DNA of 64,000 nucleotides. Source: Cylicocyclus nassatus. Taxonomy: Eukaryota; Nematoda; Chromadorea; Rhabditida; Strongylidae. Positions 44,449 through 55,672 of this stretch are shown in pieces. The notes under the pieces were generated by a model, which did not search any database, was not told where the DNA came from, and was given only the letters and a program-made list of their open reading frames with translations. The DNA lies in NCBI GenBank assembly GCA_958299035.1, contig CATQJL010000112.1, positions 65,379,117 to 65,443,116 on the forward strand, given 5' to 3'. Position 1 is the stretch's first letter, and every line of letters begins with the position of its first letter. The position numbers were made by a program, and so were the translations under genes.

Positions 44449-44615
44449 AGATATAAAGCAGAAAAACTGTGAGTTTGTGTGTTTGTGCACATTCGGGTGC
44501 AGGGTGTGCAGGGTGTGCAGGGTGTGCAGGGGTGCAGGTGTGGGGAGGGGGATAAGTGAACATGCCTTCGAATACATTATTGACAGGACCGGGCGGAGTC
44601 GGGTTTGCCAGTTCG
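44449..44615 (+). mobile_element. Hel-1 related element, forward (about 167 bp)
   Basis: It starts AGATATAAAGCAGAAAAACTG directly next to the 5' end of the reversed copy, so the two are head to head. It has a TGCAGGGTG minisatellite (about four units, 44500-44534), the module remnant AAGTGAACATGCCTTCGAAT, and the tail GACAGGACCGGGCGGAGTCG. The final CTAG is altered to TTCG. Confidence 0.5.
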
Positions 44616-44631
44616 TATTCAATATATATAT

Positions 44632-44783
44632 GCTGCTACATGACGAAGGCACAATATCTTTAGGCGCGAACGCGTCTTTATTAGCCGCAGGGAGCATGAG
44701 GCGCGGGATCTACAACGGTGAGGATACGCGCGCGCCGCATTCGCTCAATCAAAACTGTTCTTGCGCCTTCGTCATGCAGTAGC
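44632..44783. repeat. 152-bp hairpin
   Basis: GCTACATGACGAAGGC at the left end pairs with GCCTTCGTCATGCAGTAGC at the right end. The internal part is GC-rich (GAGGATACGCGCGCGCCGCA). No target duplication is seen. Probably a small MITE or a remnant inside the LINE insertion stack. Confidence 0.5.
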
Positions 44784-45019
44784 CTTTGTTTGGATGGGCG
44801 AATCACCGATTTACCAGTTTTCATGGCTGAAAAGAGAGGCGGATTTAACCTCTCAGCAGGGTATCAATACCGGTGAACAGGGGGGATCAGCGAGAGCGTG
44901 AAAAGAAAGCTCGGGGGAGTTTAAAAGAGCCGTTAAAGAGAGGCGGCCTCCACATTTAGAGAGAGACAGCCTAGAAAATCCTGCTGAGAGGGCAAATCGG
45001 GTAGGAGCCTACTGCTGTA

Positions 45020-45235
45020 CAGTCGAGTAGATTTAGCGGTAAATATAGTGTGCTTGCACAGAATGTGAAATGCGGTAATTGGCGCGTGAAGAAATAGTTT
45101 CGATTGTGACGCCGGCCAATTGCGCGCGCAAGACACCCGCGGTACTTGTTCACGGCTACTTGTTCACGCGCAAATTTCACCGCATTTCACCTTCTGTGCA
45201 AGCACACTACATTTACCGCTAAATCTACTCGACTG
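45020..45235. mobile_element. 216-bp TA-flanked MITE
   Basis: The inverted ends pair for about 59 bp with few mismatches: CAGTCGAGTAGATTTAGCGG, then a TGTGCTTGCACAGAA-type block and TGAAATGCGGT. TA flanks at 45018-45019 and 45236-45237. Tc1/mariner-type target and tips. Non-coding. Confidence 0.8.
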
Positions 45236-45345
45236 TACATAGCTTTTACCCATTGTTATCTTGTTGTAGTTACTTTTGGGTAGTTCTCACTCAAATTCGT
45301 TTCTCCATCGATCAGGTTCGTCTTACCACTAGACACCCCCCGTTA

Positions 45346-46262
45346 CATCTATGATGTTAGGCAAAGTTCCACAGTCATCGAAGGAAGCTTTGGTTGCCGC
45401 AATTTCCAAGGTTTCTAATGCTTCCCTCACGGATTTTCGCCGCATAATGTTGACTCCCACAGCTGTAAAAGTAATAGAGAAAGTATTGCGGGATAAGCTA
45501 CTTGCATGGCTTGAAAAATTCAAAACTGCCCCCTAATCAGCATGGTTTCATGTCAGGATCTTCCACTGCCACTAATCTTGCCGACTCACTTTTTGATCGG
45601 ACTCTACCACTAAATAGAGAGAGTCAGTAGATGTTGTTTACGTGGATCTTATTAAAGCCTTCGATCATGTTGATCATGAAAAGCTGTTCTGCAGGCTGGA
45701 ACGAATTGGGATGAATGGAAATTTGCTGGTTCAAATCATATCTGAATAATAAAGGCATGACATTAAAGGGAGAACATCACCTTTCGGATAGAAAAATCTG
45801 TGTGAGGGCGGTTCCGCGAAGCGCAGTCCTTTCTCCGTTACTTTTTCTGTTTTATACCGCTGATCTTCCGTCAATCTTTAAACATCAGAGAATGTAACAA
45901 TCCAAATGTATGCGGATCGAGACATACGGAACATATAACGAGAAAAATCGTGGTAAAGTTCAATCTGCAATGAAGCAATCCCTGAAAAGAATGGTAGACT
46001 GGACATCATGCTCTGACATCTCAGTTAACTTGAATAAATGTTCTGTTATGCTTAAGACCAAAATTTCGTCTATGAGATAAATGGGAGTGCTTTGAGAAAC
46101 TGCTCCAATGCTAAGGACTTGGAGCTTTGATAGATGATGACTTGAAGTTTTCACATCTTGACAGTGCGGTGAATAGTGCGTACTTTTGTTTACTTCTCCG
46201 GTCCGTTCATACTGATAATCCCGTAAGATTGGAACTTCTATATAAAGCCTACGCACTTCCGC
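45346..46262 (+). pseudogene. Non-LTR retrotransposon reverse transcriptase, second half
   Basis: Continues the RT broken at 42328. It reads GKVPQSSKEALVAAISKVSN, then KVIEKVLRDKLLAWLEKF, QHGFMSGSSTATNLADSLFD, and VDLIKAFDHVDHEKLF, the standard blocks of non-LTR RT, but across frame changes and stops. The catalytic box is changed to YADR near 45910, where YADD is expected. Later blocks (LGALIDDDLKFSHLDSAVNS and LELLYKAYALPH) match the thumb region. The C-terminal end is missing after 46262. Confidence 0.75.
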
Positions 46263-46269
46263 ATTAAAT

Positions 46270-46763
46270 GCTGTTCTGTGAAATGGAACCCTTTTTCAAA
46301 GAAAAACATAAGAACATTTACTCGGATTCTGTTTTCAAGGTGTTGCAGAGCATTTGCTTTGACCTAGATCTTAATTTTGCTTTTCATTTTCTTCGTAAAA
46401 AAATTAGACTCGGCGCAAGTAAGTATTGGATTTTCAGGCCTAGTAATAGAACGGAGGTTTCACACACTATCCATGTATCGTATTTTCAGGAAACGTTTTT
46501 TTTGCAAACAAACTTTTAATACCCCATACAGAACACCTGGATGGCTTAGCAGATTGCCGAATACAACGGTGTCAACTGAAACTTCAGTTGCTTTCAGACG
46601 CAGCGTAGCGCAAGTCGATCTATTGCGAGTTAAAGGTTGCCATAACTACTGGAACTTGTTTTTGCTTTTGCTGTTTTACTCCGAAAAATTTTTTGGGGTG
46701 CTTTTCAACACTTTTGCGGGCCCATATCCCCTAAAATCTAGAAAAAAGAAAACTTTTTTTAGC
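46270..46763. other. Unannotated sequence after the LINE
   Basis: Overlapping plus-strand frames (46268-46519, 46377-46769) share no motif with RT or other families. Could be unique flank or a decayed LINE 3' region. Confidence 0.3.
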
Positions 46764-46975
46764 ATTTGAAAAATCGTGACGATGGCGCGACCGCACACTA
46801 CACCACACCACTTCTGGAAACCGCATTTTCTTGATCTTCATCTCTAGTCGAGTGGGTTTTTTTTTTCGCTTACATATGACAGTATTCAGACAAGAAGTGA
46901 CTGAGCTGAGCGTTGAGGTGATGTCTTTTTGTATGAGCGTTTTATGCTCCTGTGACCGCATCCGCAGTCACCTTA
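46764..46975. mobile_element. MITE family Q, truncated copy
   Basis: Begins AAAATCGTGACGATGGCGCG and runs parallel to 3236-3443 up to CATCCGCAGTCACCTTA, where Hel-2 starts. The right inverted end seen in the other copy (CGTCGTCACGATTTT) is absent both here and beyond the Hel-2 3' end, so the copy was shortened rather than simply split. Confidence 0.55.
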
Positions 46976-47673
46976 TCATGACTTATAATAAAGTGCGTGT
47001 CTGTCTATTTGTCTGTGTGTGTTTGTGTCTGTCTGTCACGAAATTCGTAGAGCGTGTGATAGGCAAGGTCTTGAGCTAAAATTTTGTTCATAGCACCATA
47101 TCAGCATGTAATCAAACATTGCAAAAGCACAAGCTAATTCGATAATTGGAACCTTAAAAAACCGCGCGTCAAACGGGTACACGCGACCTTTGGCCGACTA
47201 GTGTGGGTCGAGGTTGTATTTCTTGCAAAGTTATGGATTTGCTTAATAAGGAAGTGCTTAGACCATAGACGTAAGTCCAAAAAGTGAGCAAAATATCTAT
47301 TTTTACGCAAAGTCAGCGCCAAAAAGGAGTAATTGCGTAGATCACCAATTTGTTAAGGTTTCATCTAATTATTTGGAAAGATTTCTGCTCAGAAATCTAG
47401 GTGACGAAAGTAAGTGTCCTCTCTGGAAACTACCCGGCCTTATTAGCTTCGGTAACTGACCGAAAATCTCCATTAATCTTCCACGCAGAGATTTTCCCCT
47501 CCCAATTTAGCGCTCCTACATGGAAAACCTCATGGAATGAGTATTGTTTACAATTCGTTTATGATGGTCAATATCGCATAGTGAGTTTCAAAATGAACAT
47601 CATGCAAGTAAGAGGAAAGCATATAGATAGAGGAGCCAGTGCGAGCCTCTGCGGAGCAGAGGTGAAGCACTGG
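46976..47673 (+). mobile_element. Hel-2 Helitron-like element, copy 2 (698 bp)
   Basis: Starts TCATGACTTATAATAA at 46976 with A before it; ends with hairpin CCTCTGC GGA GCAGAGG, then TGAAGCACTGG at 47673 and T after it. These are the Helitron features (A/T target, TC start, hairpin just before CTRR). The body matches copies at 11006 and 57379 (GTGCAAAAGCACAAGCT, GTAGAGCGTGTGATAGG). No protein is coded. Confidence 0.75.
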
Positions 47674-47795
47674 TACATACATAAGTTATGGCCTTCCATT
47701 ATTTTGCCGTAGCTTGTGTGTGGCGGTTGTACTATTATCTCCTACATTTCTGCAATTTTCTGGTCCTCTTGGCGCACTTGAGTGCAAGATCAAAA

Positions 47796-50004
47796 TCTTA
47801 TATATAAAGCTGAATGTCTGTTTGTATGTTCTGTATGTATGTATGTGTGTACGTATGTTCCGAATAGAAATTTTTATTTCTGAACCGATCCGGACCAAAG
47901 TTGGCACACATACATTTCGGGCCCCGGCGGGTGTCATAGGCTACTTTTCATCATCGATCGATATCGATTTTATCGATTTTATCGATTTTCAAACCAAAGT
48001 TTGAGCTACGGGGCTGGGAGTTGGCACAGGGGGGTAATCGAGCATGGCGATTCCGAATACAATATTAGTTTTCAGGATTATCGATTACTTTTATCGGCTT
48101 TATCGATTTTTTGCAAAGTTTGAGCTACGGAGCTGGGAGTTTGCACAGTGGGGTAATCGAGTATGCTGATTACGGATACAATATTAGCTTTTGAAATCGT
48201 CCATTATTTTCATCGATTTTATCGATTTTTTTGCAAAGTTTGAGCCACGGGGCTCGGATTTGGCACACTGGGTAATCGAGCATGCTGATTAGGAGTTCGA
48301 CATTAGTTTGGTGCTATTCGGCTATCCGGGCCCCAAAATTTTTTTATGGTTGAGCTTGCTCAAACGTCGTGTTTAAGGGTTATCTTAAGGGTCGGGCATA
48401 CTTCAAGCGATTTCAATCGCGGCGCGATGTGGCAATATTCCAGGTGTCCATAACTCATTGTAAGCACATTATAAATGTACAGAAGATAGGGCATTTTATC
48501 AGTTTACGTAAGTTATACACACGCATGTGCAGTTTGCTAATGTTGGATCCGAAGCCTTCAGGCGAATTGCCAAAGCGCGTCGCGACTGAAATCGCGTGAA
48601 GTATGCTCGGCCCTTTACATGCTGTTTACAGATATCACACTTTCTCCGCAGAACGTCTTCCCGTGTGGTTACGATAGGTGTACGGTAGGAAGTCAAAATC
48701 ATGAATTCGGCTGGAGTTCGGTCCATATGGCTTATTCGACATGCCAATTACGAATATCATCTCTCTCTGCATATTGGGACCTTTTTCATAGAGTTGTGGT
48801 GGTTATATGGCATGGGGTCGAAAACATATCTGCTTTATTCGTCTTGGGTGGTCATTTAGCGCGCTAAACATGAATATCATGCTGATTTCGCAGGATAGTG
48901 CATTTTCTAGGGTGACGGTGGGTGTAGATGGGTCGAAATTCCAGATTTGCTCAAAGCCTTACCTGCAACTGTTTACAAGTATATCGCTTATGAATATGAT
49001 GCTTGCTCGCTGTCATAAGGCAATAGTGAAGTTATGGTGAGTTGCAGGGTTTGAATGGACATTTTTTAGCTTTCAGGCCAATTTAGATTCCAGATTCAAG
49101 AGATGGGGAAACGGCGGTCTCGCGCCATCCTGATAACCTGTCCCAATGCGTAACGCACGCGGCAAATCTCTTTCCCCCTGTTCTTGCTTAAGCAAAAGCC
49201 GCCGAAGGGTGTATCGCGCGCGGCAGCGGTCCTGAAAAGGAAAGCATTGAGGTCGTGGGAAACTTTTATACCACACGAATTGCCTTTTTCGTGGGGATTG
49301 AGCACGATCTTCCTGAAACAGCACTTTAGGTAATTTTCTGCCAAGGTTTCAGGCAGGTTCATGATTTTTACCCGCTGCCATATACCTACCGTAACTCTGC
49401 GAAAAGGTCTCAAAACGCAACGAGAGTGTTTTAAACGTGGTCAGAAGGTCGAATTTCTGTAGACCGAGTTTCAGCCAAAACTGAGATTTCGCCTCTCTGC
49501 AGTATACCTACCATAACTCAGTGGAATCGCCTCAAAATGCCGAAGGAGTATGATATTCGTAATCAGCATGTCAATTAACCCCCCCCCCTCAAAGTTTCAG
49601 CGAAATCCATGATTTTAGCTTCTTATGTGTACTCAACATAAACCCAGAAAATGGCGCTATATAGCGCGAAATGACCACGATATTCGTCATCAGCGGTTTT
49701 AGTAATCCCCATGTATCGACTTTGAGCAAGATCAATCACGAAAACATTTTGGGCCGGATAGCCGAATAGCGCCATCATTTTTCAGAATTTTCCTTATTTT
49801 TACCGGTTTTATTGCTTTTTTTGCAAAGTTTGAGCTACGGGGCTGGGGGTTGTTGAGGGAGGTAGGTGGGCATGCTAATTGCTAACAAAGCGGGAATAGG
49901 GAATTGCATGTACAAGTGGGCACAATGAAAGGTTCTACAGAGATAGGGATAAAACCTTAACCATAGCATTGACAGGGCCGGGCGGAGCCGGGTAAGCCAG
50001 CTAG
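47796..50004 (+). mobile_element. Hel-1, full-length non-autonomous copy (2.2 kb)
   Basis: A at 47795, TC at 47796-47797, then TTATATATAAAGCTGAATG; 3' tail GACAGGGCCGGGCGGAGCCG and GGTAAGCCAG, ending CTAG at 50004 and T at 50005. This is the exact Helitron pattern. The interior has three modules (48000-48290), the PH MITE (48388-48614), and a long body with GCGGCAAATCTCTTTCC and GCGCGCGGCAGCGGTCC, shared in reverse with 2901-5450. No Rep/helicase frame, so mobilisation would need another element. Confidence 0.85.
48388..48614. mobile_element. MITE family PH, copy 3 (227 bp)
   Basis: Ends AGGGTCGGGCATACTTCAAG and the inverse, TTA duplication at 48385-48387 and 48615-48617. It is inserted in the full-length Hel-1, so it is younger than that copy. 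Confidence 0.8.
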
Positions 50005-50005
50005 T

Positions 50006-51200
50006 AAATTAATAAAGTATGATGTGACTTCTGCTTAATCCGGAGGTATGCATGCCTGCATTCATTCATTGTTATCGGATACCGCTTGTAAAGCGTCTTC
50101 ATTATGAATGTTACTGCTGCACACTCAGGGAGATTAGACAAGCCTTAATCGAGAGAGCGGACCACAAGACTGGAACTACTATGACTGTCACATGTATATG
50201 AGCTTAATCGTTTGAATCAACAAGAACATCATGTCATTTACCTTATCTTCCTATCCTGAGACTAAATGAAGTATGCTTCTAGAAATGACTTATAGTCGCG
50301 ATTTTCTTTTGGTAGGGCTGGATACATCTGAGTAGTTGATGGTTCTGTCACTTTTGGTGACAGCATGGACGCATTTTTGTGAAATTATATGGTCGATTGC
50401 TTGCATTCACAAGGTTGACGCTCTCTTTTTGGCTGCGGCATCTACTACCGGGCTTTATTGGTAAATTCCCCACTGGCTTCGTCGTGAAGCATCGTAGCAA
50501 AGACAGGCTCACACAAGGAGAAGAATACCGTTACGTCGCTTTCTTTTGTCGCTGCACTAATCGCTTTCATTAAATGGTGATTCATTTCTCACGGGGAGAA
50601 AAAGAATTCATTGCCAAGTAATAACTGAAAAATCCAAAGTGGCACGGGTTGTCGTGGTAGAAGGGGCTTGACCACAGGACCCGGATAGCAAAGGTAAAAG
50701 CGTACTGTCTCGTACCGATACCTTAGAAACTGACAGCTCGTTTGCGAATAACAGTTTAAGTTAGTCTTCTTATTGGAAAGAAAAGTTGTAACAGTAAAGT
50801 AACTCACACCTCTCGTTCATGGCCGTAGGTTCTAATGAACGACTCTCGAAATCTTTTGACAGATAGATGGTTGTCTTTGCTCCATCGAATGCGATCTTTA
50901 AAAATGTAGCAAAAGCAGACTAGGAGGAGCTAAAAAAAGCTTAGATTCAAACAACATACAATCAACAGAAATATCTAAACTGAACTTTCAAATATCCAAC
51001 TCTTTCATAGTCCAACTCACAAAAGGTGTTTGTGTAGCAAAAAATCTATTTCATTCTACATATTTTCTAAATACGTGAAACATCCTGAATCCGTATTAAA
51101 TTTTCAGGTAAGACAACATTCACCATTTTCACAGCTGTCCGGGGAACGACGCCCAACAAGATATTTCTCTTCCTATTCGGAGAGCACAAACGTCAACTCA
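50006..51200. other. Unannotated intergenic sequence
   Basis: A 64-residue plus frame (50379-50573) has no recognised domain. An acceptor/donor-like TTTTCAGGTAAG occurs near 51105 but with no exon of sensible size. No repeat copy is seen. Confidence 0.35.
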
Positions 51201-51201
51201 G

Positions 51202-51753
51202 ATCGCCGGGGCAGGCGGTCCGCAAACCCGCGCTTTTCTGCAAACGGTCAGCAAAATTTTGGGGCGCGGCCAAACCTTTAGCGAGCGGTACTTCCGTGTT
51301 CTGTTAGCGGGCAGCAGTACAAAATGTTTTGCAAGCGCTCGTTAGATAATCTCTTTCAGCTAGCGCTAGCCAAACTTTCAGCGGGCGCTCGGACTCTTTT
51401 CAACCTGTTTCGGGCGTACGTCGAGCGAAGGTAACTCTCTACATAAGAGAGGTGCCATCGATGGCCCAATTATCCGAGTGGGTACTTTCTCTCATCGGAA
51501 GATACCTACGGGCTGTGCGGTCCTTCACAAAGGAACGGCCCTCAATAATTTTGCATACTCTCGCGGAAGGTCCGAGAGAATGCGGCCACTGCGCCGCAAC
51601 TGATCTATGAAAAAAATGCGATTGTTCTCCAAGCATTCGTCGAAATTTCGCCAATATTTTTCCAAATATTTGCAAGCGGACCGCAAAAAATCAACGAACT
51701 ATTTTTCCGGTGCCCGCCTATCCATAAATTGCATGGCCGCTGCCCACGGCGAT
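51202..51753 (+). mobile_element. TIR repeat, family R, copy 2 (552 bp)
   Basis: Ends ATCGCCGGGGCAGGCGGTCC and, reversed, ATCGCCGTGGGCAGCGGCC. Interior shared in reverse with 34709-35188 (AGCGAGCGGTACTTCCGTGT, GCCAAACTTTCAGCGGGCGC, GGTCCTTCACAAAGGA). Two copies with the same TIR in opposite orientations indicate a real element. No coding capacity. Confidence 0.7.
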
Positions 51754-51754
51754 T

Positions 51755-52662
51755 CTACGAGAATGCATAGGGATACTCAACCAGGCACCGTTTACAGGGA
51801 GCTGGTCCTGGTCCTAACACGGTATGTAGTGCAGAGTAATCAACAGATAATTTCATTTTCGTCGTCTTTGACCGATTCGATACCAAATTCATTAGTAACT
51901 GCTTCGCACACCTTGAATGTAAACTTGTCGTTTATTTTTGTTCATTCCTAGTCGGCTCAAGCATGATGTCGCAAGATCCAAATTTTTTGGAATATATAAT
52001 AGAACCAGTCAGGGCAAAAAATAGCAATGACCTTCAAGCAACAGCTTGTCGAAAGTGTTCCAAAATTAGCCCAATTTTCTATTCACATTATCCTTGCTTG
52101 CATGTTCAAATTTACATAACAATTTTCAAACTCTATTGCAGCGTACTTCTAGTTTCACTATTAGGCTCCCTGTGAAAATGACATGAAGTCTTATTGGTGG
52201 ATACAACTATAAATGTCTACATGGAACAGGTAAAAAGTGAGTTTGAGGAAACGCGAAGAATTTGCGCATCAACAAAAATTGAGCCCTCTTTGGCTACCTT
52301 CGAGAATTTCACCCACTAATCACTACACTTCACAGCCATGTTTGGAGTAGCCATGCGTGCAGACATGTAAGCCCCAAAAAGGGGTGGGGTTGAATTTGCT
52401 TTAGATTAGTGCTTCGCACTTACTGAATGCTATTTGGTACTAAACCCTCCAAGTTTGAGTATTCTATCTTTGGGTGAATAAACCGTAGGGGATTTTTTTT
52501 TCTTGAACCAGCCCAAGCGCGCCAAAAAACTTCGCAACTAAAAGATACTATATACTGTGCTGCATATTCCCTAAGACAATCGTGCGGCACTATGATCGCT
52601 TTTCGAAAACATAGCAAAGCGAGCAGCTCGCTCCAAAAAATTTGAAAAAGGTGCGGCTTATA
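51755..52662. other. Mostly unannotated; one element fragment
   Basis: A plus frame at 51963-52175 follows an acceptor-like TTCATTCCTAG and reads MMSQDPNFLEYIIEPVRAKN, then TACRKCSK; it is not recognised and may be chance. At 52440-52600 a segment in reverse resembles 21690-21790 of the Tc1-like element (the TATAGTATCTTTTAGTTGCG block and GGGCTGGT). Confidence 0.3.
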
Positions 52663-53330
52663 CAGGGTGTCCCAAAAAATGTGAACACTGTTTGATCGTT
52701 AATAACTCCCTTGCTTTCATGTTTTTCGCCGAGCTTGATGCACCGTTCTATAGAGCGAGGTTCAACTTAGATCCCTAGTATGGAGCGAATCATCGATCGC
52801 TCTTCATCACTATAGGATGGTATGAACTTCCAGCATGTGGATCCATTGAAATTTGCCATTTGATAAAATTTTTTGAAAATGAAAAATCGTGTACTAGGGT
52901 TTTTGCATGCGCAGATTCGACTACACAGGTTTTTGCGAGTGTTTTAGTTCTTTTTTGATGGTGTGATCACATTTCTGGCAAATGCTAGAAATTCAGTTGT
53001 CACGGTTTACCTGGAATAAGCTTGGAAGAAAGCATCGCAGTAAAATGGGAATTTCATATTCGAAATCAACGACTTCCGTTATCATAGTATAAGAGTTTTT
53101 GGCTTTTTTAATTTTGTCCCGAGGCAGAATACGGCCTCCAATGGCCTAAAATCCTTGTCGAAGTTCCTACCGTAATCCTACAGTAATGAAGAACGATAAA
53201 TGATTCCCTCCATACTAGGGATCTAAGCTAAACCATGCTCTATAGAATGGTGCCTCAAGCTCGGCGAAAGACATGAAAGCAAGGGAGTTATTAACGATCA
53301 AACAGTGTTCACATTTTTTGGGACACCTTG
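52663..53330. mobile_element. CAGGGTGTCC MITE, copy 3 (668 bp)
   Basis: TA flanks (52661-52662 and 53331-53332). Ends CAGGGTGTCCCAAAAAATGT and reversed CAAGGTGTCCCAAAAAATGT. Subterminal CACTGTTTGATCGTTAATAA on both sides, extending about 100 bp with TATAGAGCGAGGTTCAAC-type pairing. Non-coding. Confidence 0.85.
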
Positions 53331-53772
53331 TACACCTCGAAATCGGGTGCATATCACATCTCAATTGGTCAATTTGGCAACCCATGATTCCAATCCATAT
53401 ACTGAAATCTATAGTTTGCGGTAGCAATAGCAAATGCACACGTTGCTATTGCTACCGAATGCTGCAGATATCATTAGGTAAAATTCTTGAATTTGCTTTA
53501 CATTCGCCTTTTTGTTCGAAATTGCATCTTTGGCTAGCAATTGCATTCTAAAATCATCTCAAGATCGTCCTACTCTATTCTGCATAGATGGATAGCAGGT
53601 CTTTTGCTGAAACTGGAGGCCATATCATATTTCAAGCACTGCATCACTCTTTAATCAGTAATTTGAATAACATAGATTCTCCAGTCATTCTTTATATCTC
53701 AAGCAATATTTACACTCATCAGACATTCAGAATAGTTTCGCTACATCTTAGGTTAGTGCATTATCTATACGT

Positions 53773-54074
53773 CAGTGGCGTATCGAGGGGGGAGGGCGCC
53801 CCTCCCCCGAAAACGGGTCTCGAAATGTTTGAAAGTTACTTATATGGGTTACAAATTTGTGCAAATGACTTGTCTGCACTTGTAAATAATTGAAATAATT
53901 TTAAAATTTTTTTAAAAATTCGTTTAAGCCTTATTAAAAAAAATTTTCGGCCGCAAAAATTTTAGGGAGCATGCCAAAAAATTTTCCGAGTGCATGGCTA
54001 AGGCCACGCACCTTCATCGAAAATTTTTTTTGTCGCCCCCCTCCCTCCGAGCCGAAATCCTGGGTACGCCACTG
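53773..54074. mobile_element. hAT-type MITE (302 bp)
   Basis: Ends CAGTGGCGTATCGAGGGGGG and, reversed, CAGTGGCGTACCCAGGATTT. Perfect 8-bp target duplication CTATACGT (53765-53772 and 54075-54082). CAGTGGCGTA tips with 8-bp duplications are characteristic of hAT elements. The centre is AT-rich and non-coding. Confidence 0.9.
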
Positions 54075-54082
54075 CTATACGT

Positions 54083-55305
54083 CCATCGTTTATCTCCCTG
54101 AAACCAGAGACAAGCTGGTATCATGTTATTGTTCGACGTGTTATTTATTTTCTGTTCTTCGGTGCACCTCGAGTGTATTAGTAAAATAAGATAAAATAAA
54201 ATAAAGTAACACTCACCAAAATTAAGGCCTTACTCAAATTTCGCCATAATCGCTTCATTAACATTTTTGATACATATATTGCCGTGTTCCCTAGAAATTT
54301 CTTGCCTAGAACATTAAAATCCCAGTCATGTGCAAGACCTATCATTATCTGAATGAGTTTACAAATATTTAAAAAAAATGAAAACTGTCTGCTGAAGAAT
54401 ACAGAGACTGGATTACGGTTGCGTTATCGAACGTTCGGAATGGCCGATATTGCTTGGCCCACGCGAAGCGCCGCTGAAACATAACGAGACGCGTTTTGTA
54501 TTTATATTACGCTTTACACGCTCGTCGCGTGTCGTGCCAACGACGGCCATTCAGTGCGGTCAAAGACTCAGTGTAAAGCTCTGTGTAGTGTAAACGGGAA
54601 GCATATTGCGCTAATGTTTGTCAGCATTCTGTTTATACTACTTAGATTTTTCTTTACTTACCAACACTTGTGTGAAAATGTGCGTTCATCAAAAACGCAT
54701 AATTTTCGTGTAAGAATTAGAATAGCTCAGAAGCTCATTTGTTTCGCTTTGGTCTGAATTTTATCGCGGGCGGCGCATAATCAAGCAGTGAGTGTAGCCC
54801 CGCCGCGAGAATGAATCGCGAAAATTTTAAGTTTGCCCGTTGTCTGCAAATTTGTACATGTAACTTGTTTTCGCTTATAAATACTTGGAAAATTTTCCAA
54901 AACTTCCAAACTTTGAAGAAAGATTTCGGGAGCGGGGCTGAAAAATATCATGGATATCATGCCCTTGAAGACTATATATCGTCGATTCATTGACCGCACG
55001 GACTGCTCCAAGCTGCGGACCACGCGCGGAGCGGTTGAAATGATGCGTGAGCACGATTTATACCATGGGACCTTGTATTGGGACAAGTGTTTTAATAATC
55101 TAACTTGGACTACAGGCTTGTGTACATGTAGAGTGTTTTCAAACGTTGGATACAATTTTTTGATTTCTCTTTCCATGACTAGAAATTTGTTGAATCTTGT
55201 AAGAAACTGTCTACAAGGGAAGCTACCTAGCTCGGCCTTTTGGCGAGGGAGATATATAGTCTGAATCAGTTTCCAGGCTGATTCCAAATAAGCTATTCCT
55301 AGCTG
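54083..55305. other. Unannotated; contains the longest non-TE open frame
   Basis: A minus-strand frame (54781-55287, 168 residues) is the longest outside the retroelement. It has no recognised motif or splice context, and two plus frames overlap it (54811-54993, 54950-55264). I see no basis for choosing any as a gene. Confidence 0.3.
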
Positions 55306-55570
55306 CCACGCACCATTCCGAAGCGAGTTATGGGCTTTTTCCTGCGCAAAATTGGCATGCTCATTGACTCACGTGCATCGCTTCGTCATTATTTTAGTGC
55401 TAATACACCTGCGCTAAGCTTTTTTCAAAGAGAAAAGATTGGATTTGTACTATTTCGATACCTCAGCCCCTTTTTTGCGGATTTTTATCTAGAGGCAGTC
55501 TTCTCATGTTTAGTAGTATGCCAATTTTGCGTAGGAAAAAGCCCATAACTCGCTTTAGAATGGTGCGTGG
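55306..55570. mobile_element. 265-bp MITE
   Basis: Inverted ends of about 55 bp: CCACGCACCATTCCGAAGCG, then AGTTATGGGCTTTTTCCT and a CGCAAAATTGGCATGC-like block. The plus frame 55330-55548 is a reading through it. No clear target duplication. Confidence 0.65.
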
Positions 55571-55672
55571 TCCTTAAAAATTGAATCCTTTAGAGTCGTG
55601 CGGCCACGCTAATAGCGCAGGATACTATCAGTGCAGACAAGGTCGAGGAGAAAGTGGAATGTCCCCTTACTA

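Noticed and set aside
55220..55250. CTCGGCCTTTTGGC, identical to a block of vertebrate U2 snRNA
   Set aside because: Only 14 bases match; the sequence after it does not continue as U2, the branch-site and Sm regions are missing, and nematode U2 differs in this block.
54781..55287. 168-residue minus-strand ORF
   Set aside because: Not counted as a gene: no motif, no splice context, opposing frames of similar size; could be chance.
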